A stretch of DNA of 64,000 nucleotides from Macrothele yani (taxonomy: Eukaryota; Arthropoda; Arachnida; Araneae; Macrothelidae). Positions 24,461 through 37,612 of this stretch are shown here, piece by piece (the first letter of the stretch is position 1; each line of letters opens with the position of its first letter). The translations under genes were made by a program, and so were the position numbers. Under the pieces are notes generated by a model that was not told the origin of the DNA, ran no database searches, and was given only the letters and a program-made list of their open reading frames with translations. The DNA lies in contig CM077013.1 of NCBI GenBank assembly GCA_039090855.1, forward strand, positions 140,079,240-140,143,239, read 5' to 3'.

Positions 24461-25268
24461 TACTACGAAACACTGTACAAGAAACATTTACACACGTAAC
24501 TCACTCGAAGAAACCCGTAGTGATTTTTAAGAACTCTTAGGTCATACTGCACAATCCTTGATCTTTCGGGACACCTTGTTCCCATCTTCAGACTGTCTCA
24601 GTCCGGTGCGTCCCCTATGTATAAACACTGAAGTTAGAGCAAGCACGCATGTCACAAATAAGCATGCGCAGTTTTACTCCCCCTCCCAATGTTCTCAGAT
24701 TAGGTAGAGACCTAAAACATTACAAAATTTTAATAATTGTAAACACATCTCCCACTCAATTGAATGCCATCATTTTACACACAGACGCACAGACACCAAT
24801 CGAACACCTGCTACAGAATACACATACAAATTCAAACAATTCAAACTAAATTAAAACATACAAAAAATCGAAAGTTAATATTGGTGTTGCGAACTGGAAC
24901 AAGTTGTTTCCGGTATGTCACACGGGTAATTATAATCATTCTTTTGTAAAATGATGGCATTCAATTGAGTGGGAGATGTAAGTGTGTTTAGAAATATTTT
25001 GTAATGTTTTTAGGTCTCTACCTAATCTGAACATTGGGAGGGGGAATAAAACTGTGTGCGCATGTTTATTTGTGACGTGCGTCATTGCTGTAACTTCAGT
25101 ATATATATGGGACGCACCGGACTGAGTCTGTCTGAAGATGGGAACAAGGTGCCCGAAAGATCTCACGGATTGTGAAGTCGTAAGACTTTTTTTATTAAAA
25201 GTTCTTAAAAATCACGGTGTTTCTTCGAGTGAGTTACGTGTGAAGGTTTCTTGTACATAGTGTTTAGT
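24461..25268. mobile_element. Non-autonomous element with about 320-bp terminal inverted repeats
   Basis: The arms (about 24461-24780 and 24945-25268) are inverted copies. Shared strings include ACACGTAACTCACTCGAAGA, TGTTCCCATCTTCAGAC, GGTAGAGACCTAAAAACATT (one A fewer on the left) and CTCCCACTCAATTGAATGCC. Similarity is high, with scattered substitutions and small gaps. The central 160 bp is unpaired and shows no coding. Long terminal inverted repeats without a transposase suggest a foldback or MULE-like non-autonomous element. No target duplication was resolved. The ORFs at 24649-25166 are by-products. Confidence 0.85.
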
Positions 25269-28200
25269 TTAATCAGCACGTAAACTTCAGTTCATTTATT
25301 TCTACGAAATGTTTTAGTCTAACTTAAAGTATACCGATTTTTCAGTAGTTTCCTTTATTTACGGAAACCAGTTTGTTTCGAAGAACAAAGTACGCTGAGA
25401 AACCATCTCTATCTTCAAAATCTGAGGATTACATGTGCTAACATGCACTGGTAGGAAAGTTCTGCATGTAGTTAAAATTCTGTGGTAGAAATTTATTCCA
25501 ATATTTTAACGTGATATAACTCCCTTGTAGGTAATGAAACCTTTCTTCCGGTACAGAGTTGCCTGTCACTGTTCAGTTAAAGTGCTTGGTTTAACGACGT
25601 TTGCCTGTGGATGTTTAACTAGGATAAACTAAATCAAAATCCATGACCTGAAAAAGCATTCAAACTGGATTCCTAAGGTCAAACACGTGTAACAGCAAAT
25701 AGTGGCCTGAAATGAAAGCGAATGCTTTTGCGTAAAGCACGTGATAAACTGCACATGGCAATGGTCGAAAGCTTGTCAGTGTCCGAAATGTTCGCAGGGC
25801 ATGTTCAGTTTTCAGTATCGATAGGTAAGATTAATAAAATTACTGTGACTCAACTTATTGTTAAACAACTACATCGGGGTGTCCAAGCACTTCCGGAAAG
25901 TGAGATGAAATACTTTCTCTGTTGCTTCAGGCACAAGGAAATCTGTTCCTCTACTGGTTGCCTGAAACCGTGCAGCATCAATGACTCATTTCTCTAAATG
26001 CAAAGCAAAACTAAAAGGTAGAGATTACACGGGACTGCTGAACACTTCCTATGAGCTGAGTGCACAATTTTTTGCCTTTACATGCCAAACTCTGGCTTCC
26101 AATTGTGGCACCAGATTTGAGTTTTTTTTTTTTTTGGTAGTCTTCTGTTATTACCGCATTTATACACTTAGTAAATATTTCTTTGGAACTACCGTTAAAA
26201 CTCGCATGGGAATTTATCGCGTAACTCCCTGCCCATTCTTTTAGGTTTGCACGACTTAAAGAGCTTCAGATACAAAGTTAGCTGCTCTCTCTCGCTCTTA
26301 AAGTTCTTTTGCCAGTCTTTCTACTACCAAACTTCCTCATTAGTCTGACATTGAATCTGATTTCACTAAACATAACTGAATGCACTCCCTGGTTGTTGCT
26401 CTCCCTCGTTAAGTGACCAAATTTGCACTAAATCTGCAAGATTTCTTCAAAACCAGAAATTGAACTCCCGGCTAATTTTTTTCACTGTAACCGCTCACTA
26501 GAGTCGTACACGTGAATTTTTGAGGTTCCTCTTGAATTTAGAGAGCTTGGTCTTGTTCAAAAATGTTTATTTTTAATTGTGGCACTTATTTTATGTAAAA
26601 TTTCCCCGCTATTTAGTAGACACTCACTCTTATTTCCGTGCTTTATCGTCGTGTTGTATTAGCTTGGTCTGACCACCAGTAGACAATGCTTTTGATTTTT
26701 CAGATGCTGCGCTCTTTGGAGAAAACAGTAAAATTTTAATACTGTTAAATTAAAGGCTAAAAACTGAGCAAGTTTTTGCTCACTTTAGATTTCGAGTAAA
26801 TGGTGGTACCCTAGTGTTGCAAAATTAATTGGGATCTCCAGGTGTCTGGTGTTGCAAAGGACTTAAAGCTATGCCAGTAACTTCTCATGAAATTGCTACC
26901 TATACAGCGTGCTTGCAGGTTACTGCACCTGGTTTTCCGATGCAAAATTACCCCTGAATGTTTTCTTTTGCTGGAAAACTGGCAGTTGCTCACTTCTGGG
27001 TTTCTTAGTTGGCATATTTTTGGCAGTAATGAGAACTTTTCTGTACTTGCACTACGAAAAATACTAATCATGCGCTATCCAAACTGCATTAGCGATATCT
27101 GGGTGGCAATTTCTTTGCTGAATGAGAAACTAAGTACTGGAAGTACAGTCTGCGTTTAAAACTTTACCTATCTCTTACGGTTCTGTATTACCTATGGAGT
27201 AACGTCAGGCCATCAGAGAAATTACTCCTAGTTTATCAAAATGGATAACTTCTCAGTTTGTAAGAACACTGTTTTGCGTATAAACTAGTACTGCAAAGAT
27301 AGAGTAAAATTTTTGAAAACTTACGGCAAAATCACGATTTAATTATGTTTATGGGAGGTACCTTTCAAGAAAGATGGCGGAACTAGAAAACAGAAGCTGC
27401 TTTAAAAGGAATATATTACCTAATAAAGCAAATTACTTGAACGTTGCTCTTTATGACTTTGGAATGCTGTTTAATAAGATTGTAAGTTTTATTACACGAT
27501 AAATGTTGAAATTAAAATGTTATGCGCTTACCCACCCACAAATAAGTTAAAATTGTGCTAAGGACTGAATTATATTGAACAAAAGGTTAAAATTATGATC
27601 CTAAGAGTCATTTTTATCAGTTCGGATAACAGTTCTCTTCCGCTTTCAGTATCCACTGTCGATGAAGGGCCCACGATCGGACATTTTTAGGGTAAAACTG
27701 AGTTAGAGACATAGCAATGAGGTTATACTACAGTGATTAAGACTTACGTTGGTTATCAAATTAGTCTGAGAAAATATTTCACACCTGTTAGAAGGTACAG
27801 CAATAGTTATTTCGGAGTTCACTTAAGCTGTGAAAGTTCAGCTCTTTAAGTTTGAGGTATTCTCTAAAATCACAATAGTCTTTAAGTTGAAACATCTTGG
27901 ATAATTTCCAGATTTCTTGTTCACAATAGTGCATCCTTTTACGTAAAACTGTACAAAGGTATAGCAATACATTGTGTACAGAAGTTTTTCACTGTACACT
28001 TCGGGAATAACTCTTGTAATCTCCCTCCATCGTATTGTTACTACACTTTTAATGCAGCTACAAATTACTGCTATTACGGTATTTTTCTTGAATTACTCAA
28101 CCCAAAAAATTTTAAATGCCGGAACACTGTTTACCGGAAAGCCCTCTTATTGGGACTTACGTATCTATGGACATTAAATCTAAACATCTTAGATGGAATT

Positions 28201-29409
28201 TTGATCCAGTTAAATTATGAATCACTGTTGGCGCATATCCCGTGTAGTATGAATGATTGTTCGTATACTACTTTTGAAACTTTCTCTCTTCAGAGGAATA
28301 AACTTCTGTATCGCGGTGTACACAAAGGCTTAAGTTTTTTGTTCTGTTAAAACTTATTCACTAGATGTCTCTCTTGCTGAAGATAACTTGCAGATCGAAT
28401 TTTTGTATCCAAAAGCGTTTAGTTAAGTGTAGAATACATGATCGCGTAACTCAGTACCAGAAATAACTAGTGTCAGAAGTTGATTTAAAGTTAGAAGTTA
28501 AATGAAATTACCAACTGAAAGCAAATCACTACCAGTTTCTCGCCTTTATGTTCCTGACTAAAGTTTTTCTCAAGCGTTCTATGATTGACTTGAATGGTTT
28601 GAGTTGTGCACGGTTTATTACAAATTTTCTCAAAGTTTTGCGCCTGCTAAATACAATTTTTTTTTACTTTGGCAACTGAGTTTGAGATTTTTTTGCTGTG
28701 ACTGACCAAAGATCCACTTATAAATTTCACTCATCTGAGTGATCACTCAGCATATTGGATCAATTTGTCTATTCAGATGAATCTTGTTAACCTGCCTCTT
28801 GTGTCGCTACTCTTGTAGCCAGTAGGGGTCTGGTATTAGCTTGGAATCTTTTACGCTCAGTACAAAGACAGCTTCTTGGAACGCGCTTCCAATGAGTTAA
28901 ATTTCAATACATTCAAAATTTCTTTTATCCTAGAAATACTGTAGTAAACTTGCGACATCCGAAAATTTCAATATCTTTGTTCCGCCTGTGGTAATCTGCT
29001 GAAGGCAGAATTTGACGTACTGGGAATTGCCCACCGTGGCTTTGTTAAAATACTTAAAATTGGCTAGTCTCATTTATAAATCTGGCACACCACCAGAATT
29101 AAGTTTGCTTGGCAGGATGCCATGCCAACTTGGACAGGTGTTGGAAGGTGGCTTACATCTTTGCTCAACAATGGACCATTGAGCAGCCCGTTTAGTTCCT
29201 GTAATATCGCTAAATTTAACAGCATTAAACCGAACAAGCTCGTTCATACAACTATTGGGTTCCGTGAGAATCAAGGAAGTCCCGAAATTAAAATATAGAA
29301 AATAAATCTCTTGACATGTTCAACGAATCGTTGAATACCTAATGCTGAGATCTAAATCAGCAAGCACATATAAACTTATTTGCAAAAATTCTTTTCAATC
29401 GTAAGAAAA
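25269..29409. other. No gene seen
   Basis: Unique-looking AT-rich DNA. ORFs such as 25722-25997 and 26887-27159 (+) and 29074-29274 (-) have no recognisable family. A run of 15 or more T lies at about 26119-26135. Bases about 26456-26510 look faintly tRNA-like in inverted form. A 14-base palindrome TGAGTGATCACTCA lies at 28736-28749. Confidence 0.4.
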
Positions 29410-29429
29410 AATTCCGTGGTCACGGAATT
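29410..29429. repeat. Palindrome, 9-bp arms
   Basis: AATTCCGTG-GT-CACGGAATT: perfect 9-base arms around a 2-base centre. Could be a dimeric protein site or chance. Confidence 0.5.
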
Positions 29430-32400
29430 CTGAACAAAGTTTGTTAGTGTATGCATGCAAACTGAAGACTTAACTAAAGGGTTACAAAACTAAAACCAAA
29501 CTATAAAAACTTTTGTGAACCTAAGAAAGATTACAAAGAAAATAATTGCTGTTTACTAGGTTTGAAGTATGTTCAAGGTCTGATCTGCCAATCTGGACAT
29601 TCCGACCTCGCATATTTCATTTTTTGGAACCAAAGTATTTTGGTACTTATAAATAAGTTTCTCGTTTGAGCTAAAATTCTCTATACTTAGGTGAGAAACT
29701 CTCCACAGGCCCCAAGACGCTGTTATAAATGTATTAAGGTAAATTTAACTGCGTACGCTTTTGAACTCTGAGAACAGGGTCATTGGTAGGACCTTCCTTT
29801 TAATCCTGGAGGTACTACTGCCCATTTATGTGGCTCCTCATTTCCAGACACAGCACAAAAATATTCTCTCGCAGATATTTCGAAACCAGTTTCGCATCCA
29901 TTTTATCTTTGAAAGAAATGATTTACTGGTTCATGCGTCCAAGACACCCTTGGTTGTCATTCTGATCTTAATCACTGTCGCAACGAAAACTGTTTCACAC
30001 AGTTGTAAATCTGATTTCAGTGAAATCTGATGCACATTAGTGCTGACTGAAAGATAGTTCATGACAAACTTTTCCATTCTTATTTATAAGCTAAAACTAA
30101 TACTACCTGTTAAGATGTAAGATTGTGACGCTTTGAAATGGCTCGTTCTGTCTATTCTCTGCCTCCCGTGAACTGACAAGCGTAATCGTTCAGCTGATAT
30201 TCTCACACTTCAAAATCCTATTTGTGTTCTGACTTCCGTATGAAGCGGCAACCTTCGAATATCAGTAATTCTTTTTTGGGGGCGATTTCTATTTCTTTAA
30301 AGTTTGCTTCTTTTTAAGCGCCGAAACTCTGACGTGGACCTTGTTCTTAATACTAAAATACAGTTAACTGAGGCATGTGCGACAATTCTCAGTCTACTGT
30401 TCGAAGCTAATTTCAATCTGAAATGTGCTAATATATAGTAAACATTTCATATTTGCTTTAAAACAGCACAAAACTAATTTAAACTACCAGTTTCTAAAAA
30501 CTAGACATTTAAGTTTCGGTGCATTCCCCTCTGACTTTTTCTAATCCTTTATTTCACTTCAGACACTAGGAAGAATATCTGTTCAAATTAGAGCATTTAG
30601 CGCATAAGTGTTAGTGCCTCAATACTAGACTTTCTTTCAGTGACAAACTGAGACCGGTTTCATATCAGGCCGGCATTGACCTTATCAGATGGGCCAGCAT
30701 ACCTCTTCTTGGTCAGCTTTTTGACCACGTAATCGCAGAATATGTAAGAATGTTTGAATATTTAGTTTTTATGTGGTAGTTAATGTCCTGCATTGAACAG
30801 TCCCTTGCATACGGAGATTTTTACAATTCTTAAACATCTTGGAAAATCTCTTGGAAAGTTTGCTCGTAAAATTTGCCCATAAGGACTTCTCAATTCCTAA
30901 AATTTAACATGGGAGTTAATCAAAAACGTCTAATTTAAACGCCTTTGTTGCCAATTTAAGTCATAGTAGGAAATGGTTTGAACGAATAGTTTGTTACATC
31001 CCTAGGTGAAGAAAGACTGATTTGGAAAAGTTCTAATCGCGCACAAAAACTTTTAATGCAGTTTAACGATTTTTCATAAGGCGGCCTTAATGTGAATTTA
31101 AAACTAATTTCTGGACTATCTAGCATCATATATTAACAGCTTTCCTGGAGTCTTCTCGTTACGTGGAATAAACGTATTTTTTACTGTATTTCTATAGAAT
31201 ACCCTGAAATTCTTATATTAGGACCCAAATTCTTGAACTTACTGCTTCTATCCTCGCTTGAGGAAACTAATCTGTTAGTTTCTGAAAACAGAGTTCGTAA
31301 TATCTAAATGCAATCTGAGAAACTGTCAAATCGCTGTAAATTTAACTAGCCCCCAGTAAACGAGTTACCCTCGTTACTGGAAACTAAATTTGATATTTCT
31401 GAGTTACTTGATCTGTAACAAGGTTTGATGGAAGCAATTTCGCAGTGACTGAACTTTCAAATTGTGGCTTACTTGCTATAGCAGACGTAAAGCACGTCGC
31501 AACCTTGCACAAAGTTCAACCTCCAGAAAGTCAGTAAACCTGCGCATCGAAACATATTTCGAAGCCGAAATAAGATTTTAATTGAATTGTCTTACCAGTA
31601 TCGTATGTTTGGAAGGTATCAGTCATCTAGAAAATTAAGTTTTCAGGAAAATAAAGCGCTGTGAACTCCTATTAAAAACTCTCCAGAATATTTAACTCTT
31701 AGGTCAGCAGATAAATCCAGGCCACCATAATTACCGCTATTTTAAACTTTCACTTGATCGATATTTGGTACTTTGTGTAGGGTAAAATTCTTAATGCCAT
31801 CATGTCCTGTGTATATAGCCTGCGTATGCAGATAAGGCTAAAAAGTGGTCCTATATAATTTTTTAAGCCACTGGTTTCAGAAAAGGGATTAACTACTAAG
31901 AGGGGGCGGGGGACTGGAAGATTTTAACACCATAAATTGGGACCTTGAACTAGCTTCCAACTAGAAGCTGTGCATCTAAAATTCGGACACTGATTAGCAG
32001 AAAAATCGAAGTAATTTTACTGATAAAATTAAGTCAGTTTAGAATTTTTATATTTTGAGCAACATCTTAACTCTCTCATCGTCAAACTTATCTCATGACC
32101 CCTACACGTAAGTAGGGAATGCTTGGCGATTGGGCAAAGTAAATTCTGCTAGTTCCTTCCGCTTTTTTGGTCCATACTACTCCATTTTAACAAATTTAGA
32201 TCGCTGTTACTATCTTCTACAGAGTTGAAATACTTCCTGTGACCCGTCTGAGACGTTATCCGCGAGTCTATCAGTTAACTTTCACAGTAGGCTTCAAAAT
32301 TTCAGCTTGCATTAATAATTCGAAAAAATGAAGCTTTAGAAAAGTCGGTTGGAATATTTTATAATTAACTTAAATGTGGAGCAGTCAGGATTTCTGTTAA

Positions 32401-35090
32401 GCACATGAGGCTCGAGCTTACTTCTAATGACGTGAATTTCAAATTCTGTAGAATCCCTTGAAATGTCCTTTCTGCTAAAAAAGTAGCCAGCCTTAAATTC
32501 TAGATTAGTGCTTCCAGTAAAACAAAGTACTTCCTCACTCTCATCCTTTTTGGCGATGAAACGTAGAACTAGTTATTTTCCTTTTAACTTTAGCGACACT
32601 TTCTTCTGCATAGTTGCGAATGACTAACAAAAATGTTTCTCATTGCAATCCTACTTTGTCTCGAAGCAGAGCATAAACACGCTTCTATTTCGCTCCATTG
32701 TTAGGTAAACTGTTAACAATGCTTGCCCGTCTTCTAACTGCATGCATCCGTAACGGACTGGGGTTCCTCAATTTTCAGGGGAATAACAGATCCACGAGAT
32801 AAAGCTGCTTGATTGAAACTTCAAGTTCAATTAAACTTGACAGTTCATATTGGAAGTTCTCAAGAACTTCTGCAAACCGTAGCTCTTAATTTCTTGTAGG
32901 GGGTGATAGCTTCAACCCTGAAGCAAGTATTTGCAGAAATGCCCATTTTGTTTATCTGAAATTATTTGCTTTTCTGCAGCAAGGAATGAAATCTTCAGTA
33001 TTTTGAAAAATAAAGAATTTTTCAGGTGATTTCTTCTTATTTGGGTCTCGTAACAGTGAGGGGGAATTATATCTGAACTTCCTGATGTCCAAAATACTTT
33101 CTAGGAAGCAGTTTTTAGAAAAGACCCTGATAGGGTTGTCTAACTCGAAATGAAGTGAATTTCGCGCATGGGGAATTTTCATGCAAGTTAGAGCTGCATC
33201 TAGTAATGTTAGTACATAGACTCAAAGCTGCCGTTCTGACTTATTTCTTAACAAATCTTCAGAGAACTTGAGTTATCGAGTGGTCTGGTAATCGCGCTTC
33301 AGACTTTCAATACTGATGGGTTAGAATTTTCTGGGAAAAACAAGGCTGTTTCTGTCCTACTGCTGGTGCTCTTCCTTTCTAAGACAGTGGTCTTAGAGAT
33401 AAGCTACTTACTCCATTAGCTTCTCGTTGGGAAGAGGTGGAATGCCGAAAAAAACTTTGTAGGTAACCTTCGTTCTGTCTTTTACAGAACAGTGAAGAGA
33501 TTGTTTTACTGAAATTCAGCCCTAAAACGTATGCCTTTGTTAGGAATTGAAGTCATTAGATTGGTAATCATTTTAGGACGCAGTGGAAGGACATAGTGTA
33601 TACTCTGAGCTGCAGGAAATTGCTTTGACACTTTTCAGTCATAAAAACTTGTGCTAAAAGCACGCTTTTGGAGTGTATTTTTGACTTTCGAATCTATGCA
33701 CTAAATATGGAAAAAGTTCCAAAACATGGTTTTTAGTGAATATAAATCTTTAAATTCCTGTATGGTAAGGTTTTTCGTAATTAGGTCTTTCACTTGTATT
33801 CCGGAAATCTTACTATCTTTTATCTACTGCAATACCTAGATGTCAATGTAGTCGCAGTTTTTTAACTTCAGATAACATTTAAGATTGACATTCACATTTC
33901 TTACTCCAATCTTTTTCTTGCCTTTTGATCTTAATCTCTGCAGCAAGTAACTTGCCTTCGTAACGCTTTGATTTTTTTATGCTTCATAAAGAGATCTGCG
34001 AAACTGCTTCAAAAATGTTAAAATGTTTTAAACTCAATAACTGGATTAAATTCCAATGACTCTTCTTTGATCGATTAATCTGCAAACTTCAAACTGAATG
34101 AGAAACTTAAATATTTTTTGATATTTGTCTCCACACTTAGGCTGCTGATTAAATTTTTAAGACTAATATTCCAACAATTTGCTAGAGAATTTGATACCTT
34201 AGTTTTTGAGCAACAGCTCTGAGATGGTGATAAATGGAGTGTTAACCTTGATTTCAATGCCAATGCATTGAAATCTGCACCTTTGACAATAAAGAGCCCT
34301 CTTCCATGGAGATCCTTTTTGGTCATAGCTACATGCAAAAAGCTTGACCCCCTCTTATGTAAACGTTTGGACAGATTTGTTCCAACTTCAACCAGTATGT
34401 TTCAATGAACTTGACAGATGACATTAAATGACTGTCTTAAATTGTTGGTACCACCTCTGCTCTGTTCGTTCTCTACAGAGCGCTGCTTCTTAATCTAGCG
34501 ATAAAGCTATGCTGACTTCCCCATTCTCAAAACGCAGTTTACGGTGGAGATTGAGATGCATCCACCACCTCTTCTCACCTCAATTTTTAGCTTCCACATC
34601 ATAGTGTATTTGAAACATATACTGAATGCAGCTATTCTGTCTATAACAAATAGACTAGCGTGTAGTTAAGTAATGCTTAGTTGACATCTCAGGTTTCAAA
34701 TTGAAACTAAAAACCAACCACAATGGCCAAATTAGACTATTCTAAACTTATTTTTAAAAGCTGAACAGGCTCGGAACTAATTTTTCTGGGGGGTTATATT
34801 AATGGATCCTATGTGAACATTACGTCCATTTGCATGCAATATCGACTTACTGGTATCTTCAGGCAAGATTCCCGCCCCAATTGGTATTGCTAGATATTTA
34901 ATTGGTGTCAAAATAAGTATCTTATCTGAGCGAATTAAAATACAGAAGTTAACAATTTATGAAATAGTTTAATGTAAGCACTTATGTTAAGAACATAAAA
35001 CAAAGCCAATGCATTAAAATATCTTCTGTCTGAGGTGTATTAATAGCGACTGAGTTTTATCCTGGTAGTATGCTGTGTTGAATGCTAAAT
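29430..35090. other. No gene seen
   Basis: Long stretch without recognised features. ORFs at 29761-30030 (+), 32952-33182 (-) and 34075-34338 (-) lack family motifs. The last lies in a region of unusually even composition and could be an old element or exon, but nothing identifies it. Confidence 0.4.
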
Positions 35091-35094
35091 TCAA

Positions 35095-35341
35095 GAAAAG
35101 AGGGGTTGTTGGTCCTGTGCTTGGAAACCTGACCAAATTTTACCTGATAAATTAGATTGACCGAGCTGCCGGAAACAAAAAATCCTAAAATTCCTTCATC
35201 CTACCACAGGGCGATAGACCCCAGTGGGCTAGAGCAGCTATGGGTAGGTCATACCCTAAGGGTTTGAGCCCTAGTCGGTTAGAACAGCTAGCGGTAGACT
35301 GCTTTACAAGGACAAGTTTATCCCACTGTCTTAATGAGATA
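35095..35341 (+). repeat. Dispersed Repeat B, copy 1, left part
   Basis: Colinear with 44935-45180. Shared features are the AGGGG/AGGGAATG start, CTTGGAAACCTGACCA / CTAGGAAGCTTGACCA, CCTAAAATTCCTTCATC / CCTAAAATCTCTTAATC, GTTAGAACAGCTAG, and AAGTTTATCCCACT followed by GAGATA / GGGATA. The sequence is interrupted at 35341 by a Tc1 insertion and resumes at 36517. The family is unknown; no coding seen. Confidence 0.8.
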
Positions 35342-36516
35342 CACTGGGCCATTCCATTCTGACAACCCCAGCCTAGAGAAATGAGCGCGCCTGGAGACTG
35401 AACGGCGGCGCAAGTGAAGTTCAGAGCAGTATAAATATATACACATAACCAGAGGACCAGCTTTCGGTTAGTGTTTGGAGTCAGAATAGGAAAAGCTGCC
35501 ATTTATCAGTTTGATAAAGAACAAATTGAGATGCACGGCGCCTTGGAAGTACAATCTCTGAAACGGCGAGGCATGTGGTTTGTTCACGTGCCACTGCAGT
35601 GAGTGCGTATCAAAAGTGGTACATAGATTGCCAAACGAACAGTCATCCAGCAGTGTGTAGTCGTCCGCAGCTTATTGATGCCAAAGGGGAGTGGAGACTG
35701 TCTTACATTGTTCACAGCTACCGCAGGGCCACAGGGCGACAAATCATCCGCAGCTACAAAGGTGAAAGTGATCAGGGCAACTTGTAACAGCTCATCTCAG
35801 CTTTCTGCGCATGGGCCTGCGTAGCCGAAGACCCAGCCGGGTCTCCGTTCTCCCTGCACGTCATTCCCAACGAATGGAAATGGGGCCCAAGACAATACTC
35901 GACCGTGGATGAATAGAAGAAAGTGACCTGGTCTGACTAATCGAGATCCCTGGTGCATCACGTAGAAAACTGAGCGCGGATACGCAGATAACCAACTGAT
36001 TCTATGGGACCTGGATGCACTCTTGTGCGGAAAGAGGCCGGCGGTGTTATGCTGTGGGGATGTTTCCTTGAGACACTGTATGCCCAATAGCATAATCCCT
36101 CGCAGCTGTCTGGTATCAGAACATAGTTGCGAACAAGTTCACCCATTCATGGAAACTGTGTTCCCTGCTGGTGATGGCCATTACTAACCGGATAATGCGC
36201 CATGCCAGAATCTTCAAGGAGTGGTTCGAGGAATATACTGGTGACTTTAATGCCCTGGCCTCCAAATTCACCTGACATGAACCCAATCTAACATTTGTGG
36301 TTAGACTTGGAAAAGCGGTGTCGCGCTAAATCACCACCTCGAAATGTACAGGAACTGGGCAACCTTCTGTTGACATTATGGTACGAGACACCCCAGGATA
36401 GCTATCCCCACCTCATCGAATAGGTGTCACTCCGAGTGGGCGCTGTTTTGTGGGCCACAGAAAAGGGGTCCTACAGCTTATTAGGTATGTGGTCATAATT
36501 TAATGGCTTATCTGTG
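35342..36516 (+). mobile_element. Tc1-type transposon, family T2 copy 1, inserted in Repeat B
   Basis: Ends CACTGGGCCATTCCATTCTG (left) and CACAGATAAGCCATTAAATT (inverted right) are diverged terminal repeats. TA lies at both borders (35340-35341 and 36517-36518). The interior is colinear with 61712-62827: AGAAATGAGCGCGCCTGGA, GCTTTCGGTTAGTGTTTGGA, GCAGGGCCACAG and AAAAGGGGTCCTA occur in both. The transposase is broken: TTCAAGGAGTGGTTCGAGGA, then CCCTGGCCTCCAAATTCACC, read as the family's V-x-x-W and PW/PxSPD segment in shifted frames. Overlapping ORFs at 35185-36146 are by-products of decay. Confidence 0.9.
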
Positions 36517-36735
36517 TACATGGGCAGTGGTAAGTCTAATATCAGGTTACACATAGGTTGACAATGTAGGGAAAGATGTTTAATTGCCTCAGGAGCATTC
36601 AGTAGAGAACCTGAATCAGAACTAAGGCGGGTAAAAATAAGTGCTAATGGGAACTCTGAAAAACTAAACTCTGGATTGGGTTTGACTTTTAAAACCTTAA
36701 CCTGGGTACGCCCCTGGTGAATCTTGTACATACTC
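36517..36735 (+). repeat. Dispersed Repeat B, copy 1, right part
   Basis: Continues the repeat after the Tc1: TACATGGGCAGTGG here, TACATAGTAGTGG at 45178. Further on, GCATTCAGTAGAGAACCTGA aligns with GCAGCTTAGTAGAGGAAATAGA. The similarity fades after about 36730. Confidence 0.7.
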
Positions 36736-36854
36736 TACGGATTTCGCCCGGCACCTCTGTGTGGATCTGGTTATCTGTATAAAACATATCTTCGAAAATT
36801 TTATTAACCGTACATGGCTTTCCTAAAACACACTTTGCTTTTGACCAGCTTCCC

Positions 36855-36894
36855 TCCTTAGCCAGAGGGGTTTTGAGGGTTTAAACCCTCCTCG
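36855..36894 (+). repeat. Fragment of a GGCGTAGCCA-type repeat with 16-bp palindrome
   Basis: TAGCCAGAGGGGTTTTGAGG followed by GTTTAAACCCTCCTCGAAAT resembles the start of the short repeat at 37613. The perfect palindrome GAGGGTTTAAACCCTC lies at 36875-36890. It abuts the deleted Tc1 to its right. Bases 37880-37910 (AACCCTCCCCGAAAATTC) are another scrap of the same kind. Confidence 0.5.
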
Positions 36895-37612
36895 AAATGC
36901 CGTACTTAAAGAGTAAATCCATATACATGAAGAGCAACTGAATCAGATGCCTGTCAAATAACGTGTAGCACCTCCTTTCGCCCTGATGACTGCGGCGATT
37001 AGTCTCTGCATGGACTCTACAAGACACCGGAAGCGTTGGGAAGCCATACTGATCCACGACCTCTGAACAAGCTCCCACAGTTCACAAAGATTTGATCGAG
37101 GGGGTGTCAGAGCCTCTAACATCTCTCGATGGCATCCCAGATGTGCTCGATGGGATTGAGGTCAGGTGACCTAGCTGGCCAAGGAAGCGAGGTCACGTCG
37201 GTGGAGTGTTCATCGAACCATTCGGATAAAATTCGGGAGCGATGGCACGGTGCATTGTCTTGTGGCAGGATAAGGTCCCCAGTGGAATGTTGAAGACGCA
37301 CAAACGGTGGGATGTTGAAGCCCAGCTCATCCACACGCTGTTGTCCACGGTAGTTGGCCCTTGCAGGAATGGTTTTAACGGATTCGATGTACACACGGTG
37401 CACTCGTGGCAGTTACTCGTGAAAATCCCAGTGCCTGCACGACTTCCGAGATGGAGTGACACATTCGTCGGGCCCGACAATTTGCCCACGGTCAAATGCG
37501 CTTAGATTCTTCGTCTTACCCATTCTGCGTCTGGCTCTTACGGATTCCCGTCGCATCACTCATATTGTCTGATCGAGACATAATGTCTGTTTACAGGGCC
37601 ACCCACAACGTA
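36895..37612 (-). mobile_element. Internally deleted Tc1 transposon
   Basis: The minus strand starts with an ATG (37523-37521) and MGKTKNLSAFDRGQIVG, the N-terminus of a Tc1 transposase. Then come GFHE and the RVHRVYIESVK region (the AT-hook/second HTH side). The reading jumps directly to QQRVDELGFNIPPF, QDNAPCHRSRILSEWFD (second catalytic Asp) and WPARSPDLNPIEHIWDAIER (third acidic residue). It ends LVESMQRLIAAVIRAKGG at about 36990. The segment with FSDES and the first Asp is missing, so roughly a third of the gene is deleted. Frameshifts near 37490 and a stop near 37115 add to the damage. Inverted repeats were not resolved. Confidence 0.88.

Noticed and set aside
26456..26510. Inverted tRNA-like boxes
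   Set aside because: A single weak A-box/B-box pair, with no second copy or tail.
29074..29274. 66-codon minus-strand ORF as an exon
   Set aside because: Reads smoothly but shows no known family and no clear splice borders.
34075..34338. 87-codon minus-strand ORF as a gene
   Set aside because: No recognisable domain, splice context or conservation evidence.
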